Source of the DNA: Flavobacterium cerinum
Lineage (GTDB): Bacteria > Bacteroidota > Bacteroidia > Flavobacteriales > Flavobacteriaceae
Direction of reading: 5' to 3'
Assembly (NCBI RefSeq): GCF_024496085.1
Contig: NZ_CP101751.1
Coordinates: 2,666,001-2,730,000, forward strand
DNA length: 64,000 nt
The notes beneath the pieces were generated by a model. It was not told the origin of the DNA, searched no databases, and saw only the letters and a list, made by a program, of their open reading frames with translations. Below, in pieces: positions 16,807-25,909 of this stretch. The first letter of the stretch is position 1; each line of letters opens with the position of its first letter. The translations under genes were made by a program, and so were the position numbers.

Positions 16807-19800
16807 ATGACGTATCATAAATTACTACAAAAGCAAATTATCAAATATTTGCCGAAAACACTTAGACAACACAACGACATGAATCAGTTCCTGGATGCGA
16901 TCGATGCGACATATCAAACCTATGAAAAGGAAAAAAATATTATGCATCATGCCTTTCAGGAAAGTGAAAAAGAATATAATGAAGTAAACGAAAGCCTTAA
17001 AAAAGAATACGAACTTAAAAAACGTTCGATAGATAATTTATACGAAAGCCTTCAGCAAATTAATGAGGAACCTATAATGATCAGCGATAAGGAAAAAAAT
17101 GACTTGTTGTTTATTTCCGGCTATCTGAATGAACAAATCAATAAGCGAAGAGAATCGGAAGAAAGCCTTAATCATACGATTCAGCTGCTTAAAACATTAT
17201 TGGCGAACCTGCAATCCGGTATTCTTGTGGAAGATAAAGACCGGAATATCTTATTTGTAAACCAATTGTTTTGCGACTTTTTTCAACTGGGAAAAGCACC
17301 GGATGATCTGATCGGTCAGAATTGTAAGGCGATGGTTATCGAAAGTTGTCATTTGTTTAAAGATTCCGGACTCTTTAAAAATCGTTTTGAAACCATATTC
17401 AAGAATAAAATGATGGTAACAAACGAGATTATGGAAACAATCGATGGCCGTTTTTTTGAACGGGATCATGTGCCGATTCTTGTCAACGGTGAATTGAAAG
17501 GGCATTTATGGAAATATACGGATGTGACTGAAAGAGAGAAAACGCTTTCCCTGATTGAACAGAGCGAAGAACGCAATCGATTAATCATGAATGCGGCTTT
17601 GAATGCGATCATTAATATCGATAGTAAAGGAAACATCACGTTTTGGAACCGACAGGCTACAAAAATGTTTGGTTGGTCACAAACGGAAGTATTCGGAAAA
17701 AGCCTTACGGAAACGATTATTCCGTCCCGTTATATTGAAGGTCATAATAAAGGAATGAAACATTATCTGGAAACCGGAGAAGGACCGGTGTTAAATAAAC
17801 AGATCGAGCTTACCGGACTTAATCGGGAAGGGAATGAATTTCCGATTGAAATTTCAATATTACCGATCGAACATAACGATGAAAAATTTTTCTGTGCCTT
17901 TATAGAGGATATCTCCGAACGTAAAAAAGCCGAAAACAGTCTGAAAGCACAGGAAGAAAAATATAGAAACATCATCGCTAATATGAACATGGGGCTAATT
18001 GAAGTCGACCGCGATGAGAATATCTTATATGCCAATCAGGGATTCCTTACGATTTCCGGTTATGAACTCGATGAAATCCTCGGAAAATATGCACCGGAAT
18101 TGTTTATGTTTGACGAACATCTGGAATTAGTAAAGGCGAAACGAAAACTACGGGAAAACGGAATATCGAACTTATTTCAGTTACCGGTAAAAAACAAAAA
18201 AGGGGAACTGCGTTGGTGGGCGATTAGTGGCGGACCTAATTATGATGATAATGGAGAATGGATCGGATCCATAGGAATTCATTTGGATATTACCGAACAG
18301 AAACGACTGGAAATAGCCCTGAAAAATGAAAAAATAAAGGCACAACAGGCTTCGAAATCAAAAGAAGCTTTTCTGGCTCAGATGAGTCATGAAATCCGTA
18401 CACCGTTAAATGCGATTGTCGGTTTTCTGAGAGAACTGAGCAAACAACAACTAACATCCACACAACGGGATTATATTAATAATAGCGAAATAGCGTCCAA
18501 ACATCTTTTGGCGATTATTAATAACGTTTTGGATATTTCGAAAATCGAGGCCGGTGAAATGGCATTGGAGAATACCGATTTTGTTTTGGAAAATACAATC
18601 GGGAATGTGATCACGGTTTTAAGTCCGCGAGCAAGGGAAAAAGGATTAACGGTACATAAAAATGTAGCTCCTGAAATCAGTAAGGTATTAAAAGGAGATG
18701 AACTTCGGTTGGAACAAATTCTGTTTAATTTGCTTGGAAATGCCATTAAGTTTACGGCAAAAGGTGAGATTTTAATCCATTGTGATTTGATTCAGGATGA
18801 TATTAGCCGACAAAAAGTAAGAATATCGGTTAAGGATACCGGTATTGGTATGGATGCAGGTTATGTTAAAGATATTTTTAAGAAGTTTTCACAGGAAGAT
18901 AAAGCGGCAACGACTAAAAAATACGGTGGTACCGGATTGGGAATGTTTATCACTAAGGAGCTGGTACAATTAATGAAAGGACGGATTGAAATTGAAAGTG
19001 AAAAAGGAATCGGAACGACCTTTCATATTTACCTGAAGCTCGAAAAAGGAGATCCTGAAAGAGTACAAACAACCGGTAAAAAGAGGGAACCGGGAAGTCT
19101 TCAGGATGTTTCGGTATTATTGGTAGAAGATAATATACTAAATCGGATGGTCGCTCAGAATTCGCTGAAATATTACAATTGTCAGGTTGAAGAAGCGGAA
19201 AACGGATTAAAAGCGATTGAAATTTTAAAACAGAAAAAATTTGATGTCATCCTTATGGATATCCAAATGCCGGAAATGGACGGAATTAAGGCTACTAAAG
19301 TCATCCGTAAAGAACTGCAACTGGATACGCCTATAATTGCACTGACAGCTAATGCTTTTAAAACGGAAATCGATCGATGTTATGCCGCCGGGATGAATGA
19401 TTATGTTACAAAACCCTTTGATGAAGATGTATTGATCGGGCTCATTGCTAAATATGGCATGAAAAAGCGACAACCGGATGTTCTGCAACCGGAATCGGAA
19501 ACGGAACAAAAGTTATATAACCTCGAAATGTTGCGGGAATTATCCGGTAATAGTGATGATTTTATCCGGGAAGTGGTTCAGGTTTTTATGACACAGGTAA
19601 CAGAAATGATCGATAAAGGGGAATCCGCAATGGAAAAAGAAGAATTTACAGATCTGGGTAAACTGGTGCATAAGATCAGACCGAGTGTGGAGAGCTTGCG
19701 AATTACGTCAATAGCAGACGAATTAAAGTTATTGGAACAATTAGCAAAAGACAATGATGAGGCAAAAGAGATTAAAATGTTGTATGCTTTTGTAAAAATG

Positions 19801-19848
19801 CAATTGCAAACCGTGGTTGCACAATTAAACAAATATGAGCTGCATTAA
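16807..19848 (+). CDS. Hybrid sensor histidine kinase (coiled coil, 3 PAS, HK, REC, Hpt)
   Basis: A 1,013-residue soluble kinase from the ATG at 16807; a TTG two codons earlier overlaps the FIST stop. Order: charged coiled coil (about 20-125), PAS1 (about 130-245), PAS2 (about 250-375), PAS3 (about 380-500), HisKA with His528 in MSHEIRTPLNAIV, HATPase with NAIKF and GTGLG, receiver with Asp818 in LMDIQMPEMDG, and a C-terminal Hpt domain with His955 (LVHKIRPS). No membrane segment is present, consistent with an input from the cytosolic FIST protein. No separate output regulator is adjacent, so the Hpt probably hands phosphate to an unlinked regulator. Confidence 0.95.
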   Translation: MTYHKLLQKQIIKYLPKTLRQHNDMNQFLDAIDATYQTYEKEKNIMHHAFQESEKEYNEVNESLKKEYELKKRSIDNLYESLQQINEEPIMISDKEKNDLLFISGYLNEQINKRRESEESLNHTIQLLKTLLANLQSGILVEDKDRNILFVNQLFCDFFQLGKAPDDLIGQNCKAMVIESCHLFKDSGLFKNRFETIFKNKMMVTNEIMETIDGRFFERDHVPILVNGELKGHLWKYTDVTEREKTLSLIEQSEERNRLIMNAALNAIINIDSKGNITFWNRQATKMFGWSQTEVFGKSLTETIIPSRYIEGHNKGMKHYLETGEGPVLNKQIELTGLNREGNEFPIEISILPIEHNDEKFFCAFIEDISERKKAENSLKAQEEKYRNIIANMNMGLIEVDRDENILYANQGFLTISGYELDEILGKYAPELFMFDEHLELVKAKRKLRENGISNLFQLPVKNKKGELRWWAISGGPNYDDNGEWIGSIGIHLDITEQKRLEIALKNEKIKAQQASKSKEAFLAQMSHEIRTPLNAIVGFLRELSKQQLTSTQRDYINNSEIASKHLLAIINNVLDISKIEAGEMALENTDFVLENTIGNVITVLSPRAREKGLTVHKNVAPEISKVLKGDELRLEQILFNLLGNAIKFTAKGEILIHCDLIQDDISRQKVRISVKDTGIGMDAGYVKDIFKKFSQEDKAATTKKYGGTGLGMFITKELVQLMKGRIEIESEKGIGTTFHIYLKLEKGDPERVQTTGKKREPGSLQDVSVLLVEDNILNRMVAQNSLKYYNCQVEEAENGLKAIEILKQKKFDVILMDIQMPEMDGIKATKVIRKELQLDTPIIALTANAFKTEIDRCYAAGMNDYVTKPFDEDVLIGLIAKYGMKKRQPDVLQPESETEQKLYNLEMLRELSGNSDDFIREVVQVFMTQVTEMIDKGESAMEKEEFTDLGKLVHKIRPSVESLRITSIADELKLLEQLAKDNDEAKEIKMLYAFVKMQLQTVVAQLNKYELH

Positions 19849-19941
19849 TTTCGATTTGTATTTGTTTTTAAAGGTTTCCTTGATTGTCATCGCAGAAACC
19901 CTTAAAAACGTTGCATCAAAAAAAGCTGGTTATGGAAATTG

Positions 19942-20694
19942 TCAGAACTCCAGACGGAGATTCCATTGTTGGGTATGATTGGAATAAAAAACGGCATCGG
20001 AATGTTCTTCCAGTTTTCCGTCATTCATCACCAATACCTGATCAACATTTTTTATAGTCTCCGGATCACGGGTAATAATAATAACCGTTTTTCCGTTCAA
20101 TAGTTCTTGTTTTGCTTTCTCGATATAAATCCGATTTGTCGGATCTGATACCGTTATAGTCTCGTCCAGGATCAGAATAGGCGCCTTTTTTAATAGTGCC
20201 CGTGCCATGTGAATCCGCAATTTTTCATCGTCGGATAAACGGTATTCCGGATGTTGTAATTGTGTATGCATACCATCGGGTAATTCCCAGGCAAAATCAA
20301 TCACGCGGGCTTTTTCGGCGGCATCGAATATTTGATCTTCTGTAGCTTCCGGATTAGCTGATCGGATTGCATTATATAGCGTATCGTCCGGTAATGGCTG
20401 TGATACGGAAAGTATATCAATATAGCGGATTAACTGACGTTGCGGAATTCGGGTAATATCGGTTCCGCCAATTTTGATACGTCCTTTTTTAGGATCCCAC
20501 ATCCGGGCAATTAAACCGGTTAATGTTGTTTTTCCGGAACCTGCCGCACCAACCAAAGCCACCTTGCTTTGCTCTTTGATGTGGAACGAAACACCTTTTA
20601 CGATGTTTATATCTTTGATATAACCGAATGTTACGTTTTCAAGCCGAATGTCAAAACGATCGATTTCAGGTTGTATAGCGCGGAATAATCTCAT
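19942..20694 (-). CDS. Stand-alone ABC ATPase domain with degenerate signature
   Basis: A 250-residue protein from the ATG at 20694; an in-frame start at 20784 would overlap the upstream gene. It resembles the nucleotide-binding half of an exporter-type ABC protein but has no transmembrane domain. Walker A is GAAGSGKT (49-56), Q99 is the Q-loop, Walker B is ILILDE (173-178). The signature LSGGQ is replaced by LSDDE (153-157), the D-loop SALD by TVSD, and the switch His by Asp (TRD, D210). It follows the siderophore-interacting protein gene by 17 bases. In some actinobacterial siderophore importers the same SIP domain is fused to such an ABC half, so the pair may be a split or decayed version. 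Transport activity is doubtful. Confidence 0.85.
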   Translation of the reverse strand: MRLFRAIQPEIDRFDIRLENVTFGYIKDINIVKGVSFHIKEQSKVALVGAAGSGKTTLTGLIARMWDPKKGRIKIGGTDITRIPQRQLIRYIDILSVSQPLPDDTLYNAIRSANPEATEDQIFDAAEKARVIDFAWELPDGMHTQLQHPEYRLSDDEKLRIHMARALLKKAPILILDETITVSDPTNRIYIEKAKQELLNGKTVIIITRDPETIKNVDQVLVMNDGKLEEHSDAVFYSNHTQQWNLRLEF

Positions 20695-20711
20695 GTTATA
20701 ATTAATAAAAA

Positions 20712-21545
20712 TTAGTTGGGAATAGACTGGTGTTCTTCTCGGCGTTCGATAGCCGATTGGTCTTCTGTTGTCCCGAATTTCCAATAGGAGTAGGCATACA
20801 ATTCCTCACGATTCCAGTTTTGCTCTTTACGGAGGTAATTCCGTATTGCTTTTACAGCTGAAAATTCGGCGGCGATATAAGCAAACCGACTCGCTCCGGT
20901 TTCGGGTAATGTTGTTTCTCTGACACGATCTTCAAGGATTGTATTTTGTAAAGCAGCATCATAGAAATGCCAGTTTACCACAATTTTAGATCGGGTATAA
21001 ATCGTTTGAATTTCCCGCGGGCTTTCAACTAAAATATGAACAACTCCTTTGGCACTATCCGGCAGATCCTCCATAATGGCACTGATAACAGGAATGGCAG
21101 TAGCATCTCCGGCCAGTAAATACCAATCAGCTTGCGGATAAAGCTCCGTTTTGAGTCCGTACATGGCTATTCCGAGTATAGCGCCTTCTTCGGCCTGCAT
21201 TGCCCATGCTGACGCCGGACCATTATCGCCATGAGCCACAAAATCGATATACATTTCCTTTTTTTCAAGATCAATACCCCGATGTGTATAGGTACGTACA
21301 GCAGGACTTACAGCTGCGTCCGGATACGACCATTTTCCGTTTTCGAAAGTCGGGAAGTGTATTTCGTTTACACCAACCGGCGGGATAAATATTTTATTAT
21401 TTTCTCCAACAGTCGCGGCAGCAAATAGCGGAACATCCGCACCGGTCAATGTAATCCTTAAATAATGTGGCGTTATATATTCTTTGTGTTTTACTTTTAA
21501 CGTTGCATTAATAATGTGTTGTGCTTTATTTTCTTTCTTTGCCAT
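20712..21545 (-). CDS. Siderophore-interacting protein (FAD-dependent ferric reductase)
   Basis: A 277-residue cytosolic flavoprotein of usual SIP length. The N-terminal FAD-binding barrel contains HYLRITLTGADV and the RTYTHR flavin motif, followed by DFVAHGDNGPASAWA; the C-terminal NADH-binding part contains LLAGDATAIPVISAI and ends in a YSYWKFG segment characteristic of SIPs. It should reduce ferric siderophores to release iron. It is divergent from an AraC regulator, with a Fur-like box between them, and is followed by an ABC ATPase gene. Confidence 0.95.
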   Translation of the reverse strand: MAKKENKAQHIINATLKVKHKEYITPHYLRITLTGADVPLFAAATVGENNKIFIPPVGVNEIHFPTFENGKWSYPDAAVSPAVRTYTHRGIDLEKKEMYIDFVAHGDNGPASAWAMQAEEGAILGIAMYGLKTELYPQADWYLLAGDATAIPVISAIMEDLPDSAKGVVHILVESPREIQTIYTRSKIVVNWHFYDAALQNTILEDRVRETTLPETGASRFAYIAAEFSAVKAIRNYLRKEQNWNREELYAYSYWKFGTTEDQSAIERREEHQSIPN

Positions 21546-21564
21546 GATGCTTTCAGGTTAAAAT

Positions 21565-21589
21565 ATTATTTAGATTGTTTCTAAATAAT
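21565..21589. promoter_or_regulatory. Fur-like box in divergent iron-gene promoter
   Basis: ATTATTTAGA-TTGTT-TCTAAATAAT is a perfect 10-bp inverted repeat with a 5-bp centre. The TTTAGA...TCTAAA core agrees with Fur-type boxes reported for flavobacteria. It lies between the SIP gene and the AraC gene and overlaps the -33 region of the AraC promoter. Confidence 0.7.
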
Positions 21590-21592
21590 TTA

Positions 21593-21600
21593 TATCTTTG
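21593..21600 (+). promoter_or_regulatory. Bacteroidota -7 box for the AraC gene
   Basis: TATCTTTG matches TAnnTTTG exactly, directly after the Fur-like box; predicted transcript start about 21607, leaving a leader of about 65 bases that contains the 17-bp direct repeats. Confidence 0.65.
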
Positions 21601-21631
21601 ACAAAGATCAGCTTTATCGACTTTTAAAGTG

Positions 21632-21669
21632 TACTCAAAACGGATTATCAATTACTCAAAACGGATTAT
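21632..21669 (+). repeat. Two 17-bp direct repeats in the AraC gene leader
   Basis: TACTCAAAACGGATTAT occurs at 21632-21648 and 21653-21669, a 21-base period equal to two helical turns. The second copy ends two bases before the AraC start codon. This is the geometry of an AraC-family binding site and could mediate autoregulation. Confidence 0.7.
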
Positions 21670-21671
21670 TT

Positions 21672-22664
21672 ATGAAAATGACGATTACCAATACGGATTT
21701 GAATGATATATTACTTGAAAGAGAATTGCCTGATAATTTTAAAAGTGATGCCGCTTATAATGAAAAGAATATTTCAATAGTACATCCGATATTAGGATCT
21801 TCTGATATTAAAGATCTTTGGTTTGAAGGGATTCATATCACGAAAGGAAATACGCGTATTAAAGAAGATATATCTTTAAAAGTAGAGAGTAATTATTCGG
21901 TATTTGAAATGCATTTTGCGTTATCCGGTAATAGTACGGCTACTACAAAACGAAACCGGGAAATTTTTCATTTTAAGCCGCAACAGCACAACCTGATGTT
22001 TGCGAAAGATTTTGAAGGCCATTTTAATATTAAAAAGCAACAGGAAGCCAACAGTTTTTTTGAAGTTCATTTTACGGAAGATTATTTTAAGCGTTTTGCC
22101 GCTCTCGGTAATCCGGTATTGGATCCGTTTTTCTCAGCGATAGAGAAGGGAAGTATGGCGGTTGTCAGCAAAGAAAATATGATGATCACTCCGCAAATGA
22201 ATATGATCATTTCAGAAATGGTAAATTGTCAGCATACCGGTTTATTAAAACGTTTGTTTATCGAATCGAAGTCAATTGAGTTGTTTATGTTACAATTGGC
22301 GCAGTTTGAACAGCAAGCGAGCGGAAAGAAAGACGTGATGAAAGCACAGGATATAGAAAAAATTTACTATGCCCGAACTTTAATAGAACAAAATATCAGC
22401 AATCCGTATACTTTAGTGGAATTGGCACATGAAGTAGGATTAAATGATTTTAAATTGAAAAAAGGGTTTAAAGAGGTTTTTAATACGACGGTTTTCGGTT
22501 ATCTGCATGACTTAAGAATGCAAAAGGCGAAACATCTTTTACTGGATCAAAAACGAACAATAGCCGAAGTAGCCGATTATTGCGGTTACGAATATGTACA
22601 GCATTTTATAACGGCTTTCCGGAAAAAATTCGGAGTTACACCGGGCAAACTTGTCTTAGAATAA
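21672..22664 (+). CDS. AraC-family regulator of iron/siderophore uptake (PchR-like)
   Basis: A 330-residue regulator. The N-terminal half is a ligand-binding domain without clear motif; the C-terminal 100 residues hold the AraC helix-turn-helix pair (TLVELAHEVGLNDFKLKKGF and YCGYEYVQHFITAFRKKFG-TPG), closest in pattern to PchR-type siderophore regulators. It is divergent from the SIP gene across a Fur-like box. Known PchR proteins bind the ferric siderophore and activate uptake genes, which fits here but is inference. The stop codon begins a short AGAATAA heptamer repeat (2.7 copies). Confidence 0.93.
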   Translation: MKMTITNTDLNDILLERELPDNFKSDAAYNEKNISIVHPILGSSDIKDLWFEGIHITKGNTRIKEDISLKVESNYSVFEMHFALSGNSTATTKRNREIFHFKPQQHNLMFAKDFEGHFNIKKQQEANSFFEVHFTEDYFKRFAALGNPVLDPFFSAIEKGSMAVVSKENMMITPQMNMIISEMVNCQHTGLLKRLFIESKSIELFMLQLAQFEQQASGKKDVMKAQDIEKIYYARTLIEQNISNPYTLVELAHEVGLNDFKLKKGFKEVFNTTVFGYLHDLRMQKAKHLLLDQKRTIAEVADYCGYEYVQHFITAFRKKFGVTPGKLVLE

Positions 22665-22750
22665 AGAATAAAGAAACAAGAGAAAAGACGTTGTGTTATT
22701 TTGAATGTTGAATTTTAAATTTTGAATGGTTGTGCCGGATAGAATTACAC

Positions 22751-23209
22751 CTATCTCTTTTTTATATCGATACAACCAATAACATCATGTTTTTGTACAG
22801 CAACCATATCGATTACTACAGGGCGCTTTTTTTTCACATCGTTACTTGTTATTTCTTGCGTATTGGTTTGAAATGCGGGATGAGAAGATTGTAAAACAAT
22901 TCCTTTTTTTAATAACGATTTCGGAAAAGTAATTTCAAAATTTCCATCAATATCCGTTATGGCCATCGACGATTCATAACCGTCGATCACTATACGAACG
23001 TCGGGTAATGGAAGTTCCTTTTCACTAACGGTACCTCTGATAGTAATTAACTGTCCTGATTTTTTCGGAATTTCCGAAGATATTTTTGATTTAACCGACT
23101 GTTGCTGTGCAGTGACAGAGTTGGGCGTAAACAAACTTAAAACACAGATAAGTAATAATCCACGTAAGGATTTTAGAGTAGTATTGGTATTGTTATTTAT
23201 GTATTTCAT
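22751..23209 (-). CDS. Secreted carboxypeptidase-regulatory-like (CarboxypepD_reg) protein
   Basis: A 152-residue protein from the ATG at 23209 (MKYINNN); a longer frame to 23311 overlaps the kinase gene and gives no signal-like start. A signal peptide (residues about 14-34, GLLLICVLSLFTPNSVTAQ) precedes one beta-sandwich with GTVSEKELPLPDVRI and ITDIDGNFEITFP, the standard CarboxypepD_reg pattern. It is 61 bases downstream of the sensor kinase on the same strand and could be its regulated or co-transcribed periplasmic partner. Confidence 0.8.
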   Translation of the reverse strand: MKYINNNTNTTLKSLRGLLLICVLSLFTPNSVTAQQQSVKSKISSEIPKKSGQLITIRGTVSEKELPLPDVRIVIDGYESSMAITDIDGNFEITFPKSLLKKGIVLQSSHPAFQTNTQEITSNDVKKKRPVVIDMVAVQKHDVIGCIDIKKR

Positions 23210-23270
23210 AGCAGTAAGAGTATTTAATATCATAAATATATGAAATTTATCACATATGTATGAAAAAAAA

Positions 23271-24638
23271 TTACACATGCGGTAATTCCACTGTAAAAGT
23301 GGTTCCTTCATTGGGTTCCGATACCAATGTGATTTCCCCGTTATGTAAAGCGATGATTTTTTGGGTTAAGGATAAACCGATTCCGTTTCCGTTTGCAAAA
23401 CTTTTATTCGATCCTCTAAAAAACGGAGTAAAGATATTGGGTAAATCTTCCGGTGTAATCCCGATTCCGTTGTCCTGAAACCGAATGATGGTTTTATCTT
23501 TAAAGTAAGTGATCGCTATCGTACTTTCTTTTTCTTCCGAGAATTTACAGCCGTTTTCGATGAGGTTCATAAAAGCGACTTTGAGTAAGTATTCGTTTCC
23601 TTTAACCGAAATAAAATCGTCATCTTCAATTTCTTTTTCGAAGATGAGGTTGACTTTAAATTCCGGCTGATTGTGCAGTACATCATTACGCGCGTCGAGT
23701 AATACTTCATCGAGACGAATTTCTTTTTGTCCGATTTCCGTCTGATCGTAATTGGCTTTAGCCAAATCCAACAAACTATTGGACAAACGAACTAGTTTTT
23801 GCGCATCATTAATTGCATTTTCAATCGATTTTCGGTATTCTTCATTCGTACGCAGATTTCCGGCAGAAAGTTGTAATTCCGTAAGCATGGCTGTTAACGG
23901 CGTTCGTAATTCATGCGAAATATTGGAAACAAAATCTTTTTGGGCATCAAATGATTTTTCCAATCGGTTGAGCATTTCATTAAAAGTAGTGGCCAATTCG
24001 GCGATTTCATCTTTACTTTTTGGAATGTTGACCCTTAAATCAAGATTAGTGGCTGAAATTTCCTTTACATTGGCTACGATATGACTTACCGGAGAGAGTG
24101 CTTTTCGGGAGAAAATCCGCCCCATGATATAGATAAAAATAATAGACGAAAGGAAGACAATCAGGATATTCCGTTTGGCGATATATATCTTATGATAACC
24201 GTTCAGATCATAGGCAGCGGCCATAATGATGTACTTTTTACCCTGATGTTCATATCGCATTCCGATCGCCTGCCATTTGTCGAGGTAAAACCGGATTTCT
24301 TTTGTCTTTAAAACCGAACTCAACATTTTTTTGTTCTCTTTTACCACGTCAATGTCAACATCATCATGATATAAAAGGTTATATTGACTGTCATAAATGG
24401 CTACTTCAACCTCATTAATAATCGTACGGTTACTGGTATAAATGGCCTGAAGGGTTTTAGCGTCGATTTTAGCTTTAAAAAACAGATTGGCTTTTGTAAG
24501 CGCTTCTTTATGCAGCGTTTTATAAAACGTATTTTCCCTGTTTTTTTCACCGGATACATAGATAATCACCGCAAAAACCAAAAGTATGGATGCGGTAAGA
24601 CAGGTAAACAATAAGCTCAATCGGTTTTGTATGGTCAT
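23271..24638 (-). CDS. Membrane sensor histidine kinase
   Basis: A 455-residue kinase: transmembrane helix about 10-30, a periplasmic sensor about 31-145, second helix about 150-172, HAMP about 175-230, HisKA with His242 (NISHELRTPLTAML), and HATPase ending with NGIGLSLTQKIIALHNG. It is immediately downstream of the response regulator gene with adjacent stop and start, a standard operon order. The stimulus is unknown. Confidence 0.95.
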   Translation of the reverse strand: MTIQNRLSLLFTCLTASILLVFAVIIYVSGEKNRENTFYKTLHKEALTKANLFFKAKIDAKTLQAIYTSNRTIINEVEVAIYDSQYNLLYHDDVDIDVVKENKKMLSSVLKTKEIRFYLDKWQAIGMRYEHQGKKYIIMAAAYDLNGYHKIYIAKRNILIVFLSSIIFIYIMGRIFSRKALSPVSHIVANVKEISATNLDLRVNIPKSKDEIAELATTFNEMLNRLEKSFDAQKDFVSNISHELRTPLTAMLTELQLSAGNLRTNEEYRKSIENAINDAQKLVRLSNSLLDLAKANYDQTEIGQKEIRLDEVLLDARNDVLHNQPEFKVNLIFEKEIEDDDFISVKGNEYLLKVAFMNLIENGCKFSEEKESTIAITYFKDKTIIRFQDNGIGITPEDLPNIFTPFFRGSNKSFANGNGIGLSLTQKIIALHNGEITLVSEPNEGTTFTVELPHV

Positions 24639-25328
24639 TTACGTATCGCTTTCCAGTTTTAAAATAAAACCCATTCCGGATTTGGTATGGATCAGTTTGG
24701 TATCAAAATCTTTATCAATTTTTTTTCGGAGATAGTTGATATAGACGTCAATAAAATTGGTTCCGGTATCAAAATGGGTATTCCAGACTTTTTCGGCAAT
24801 TTCTGTCCGACTTAATACACGTTCTGAATTTAACATCATGTATTCCAGTAATTTAAATTCTTTAGGTGTCAGGCTGATTTCTTTTCCGGCTCGTTTTATT
24901 GTCTTTGTATTATAATTGAGTTCGAGATCGTGATAAGTAAATTTATCGGTAAAATTGGTTGCATTACTGCTTCGCTTTAATAAGGCCCGGATGCGTACCA
25001 ATAGTTCCCGGAAATCAAAAGGCTTAACCAGATAATCATCGGCTCCGGCATCAAATCCGTCTACTTTGTCGTCAGTCGTTCCCAAAGCGGTGAGCATAAT
25101 AATAGGTAAACCGGGATTGTTTTTACGGATGGAAAGACACAAGTCAATTCCGCTTATTTTGGGCAATATAATGTCGGTAATGACCAGGTCATAGGTATTG
25201 TAGAGCGATAATTTTTTTCCCATTTCACCATCATAGGCCAGTTGGGTTTCAAATCCTTCTTCATCGAGGCCTCTTTTGAGTAATTCGGCTACTCGGGTAT
25301 CATCTTCAACAATCAGAATTTTTGGCAT
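24639..25328 (-). CDS. OmpR-family response regulator
   Basis: A 229-residue regulator with a receiver domain (Asp52 in VITDIILPK, Lys in YLVKPFDF) and a C-terminal winged helix (SLTPKEFKLLEYMMLNSERVL). It is the first gene of the pair with the kinase at 23271 and touches it without a gap. Confidence 0.96.
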   Translation of the reverse strand: MPKILIVEDDTRVAELLKRGLDEEGFETQLAYDGEMGKKLSLYNTYDLVITDIILPKISGIDLCLSIRKNNPGLPIIMLTALGTTDDKVDGFDAGADDYLVKPFDFRELLVRIRALLKRSSNATNFTDKFTYHDLELNYNTKTIKRAGKEISLTPKEFKLLEYMMLNSERVLSRTEIAEKVWNTHFDTGTNFIDVYINYLRKKIDKDFDTKLIHTKSGMGFILKLESDT

Positions 25329-25399
25329 ATTCGTCCGGACTAAATATTTACTGATAACAAAAGTAAAACAATATAAGGATTGGTAACGGATATATAAAA

Positions 25400-25436
25400 A
25401 AGAAAAGCCTGAAAATTCTAATATTTCCAGGCTTTC
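25400..25436 (-). terminator. Terminator after DUF3276 gene
   Basis: AAAGCCTG/CAGGCTTT arms; read on the minus strand they are followed by a T-rich run. It separates the DUF3276 gene from the two-component operon. Confidence 0.7.
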
Positions 25437-25461
25437 GGTTGGTGTAGTTTTTTATTCAATA

Positions 25462-25836
25462 TTAAATATCATCAAAGTCAATATCAGTGAAGCTTCCGGA
25501 AGATTTCTCATCTTCAGATTTTTCAGAAAAATACTCTTTTTTGAAGTCTTTCTGGTGTCTTTCCGAAATTACTTCTTCTCCTTTATGATTCAGAACATAG
25601 GAAGTCATTTCATTCAAGATATCTTTGAAAGCGGCAAAATCTTCTTTGTATAAATAAATTTTGTGTTTCTTGAAATGGAATGAGCCGTCGTCTTCCGTGA
25701 ATTTTTTACTTTCAGTAATCGTAATGTAATAATCATCAGCCTTTGTAGCTCTCACATCGAAGAAATACGTTCTTCTTCCAGCGCGTAAAACTTTAGAAAA
25801 AATCTCTTCTTTTTCTAACATTTCATTTTCTCTCAT
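25462..25836 (-). CDS. DUF3276 protein (PUR-alpha-like nucleic-acid binding)
   Basis: A 124-residue protein typical of Bacteroidota. The region about 8-90 (IFSKVLRAGRRTYFFDVRATK, then ITESKK and HKIYLYKEDF) corresponds to the PUR-like fold; DUF3276 is related to PurA-type single-strand nucleic-acid binding proteins such as the Borrelia regulator BpuR. The C-terminus is an acidic, Ser-rich tail. It has its own terminator. Cellular role in this phylum is not established. Confidence 0.9.
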   Translation of the reverse strand: MRENEMLEKEEIFSKVLRAGRRTYFFDVRATKADDYYITITESKKFTEDDGSFHFKKHKIYLYKEDFAAFKDILNEMTSYVLNHKGEEVISERHQKDFKKEYFSEKSEDEKSSGSFTDIDFDDI

Positions 25837-25909
25837 AATCCTTCAGTCAATAATTTATTGGTGTTAAGTAGAACTCAAAAATCTAAAAAAAAACCAAAAA
25901 AACCAACAT

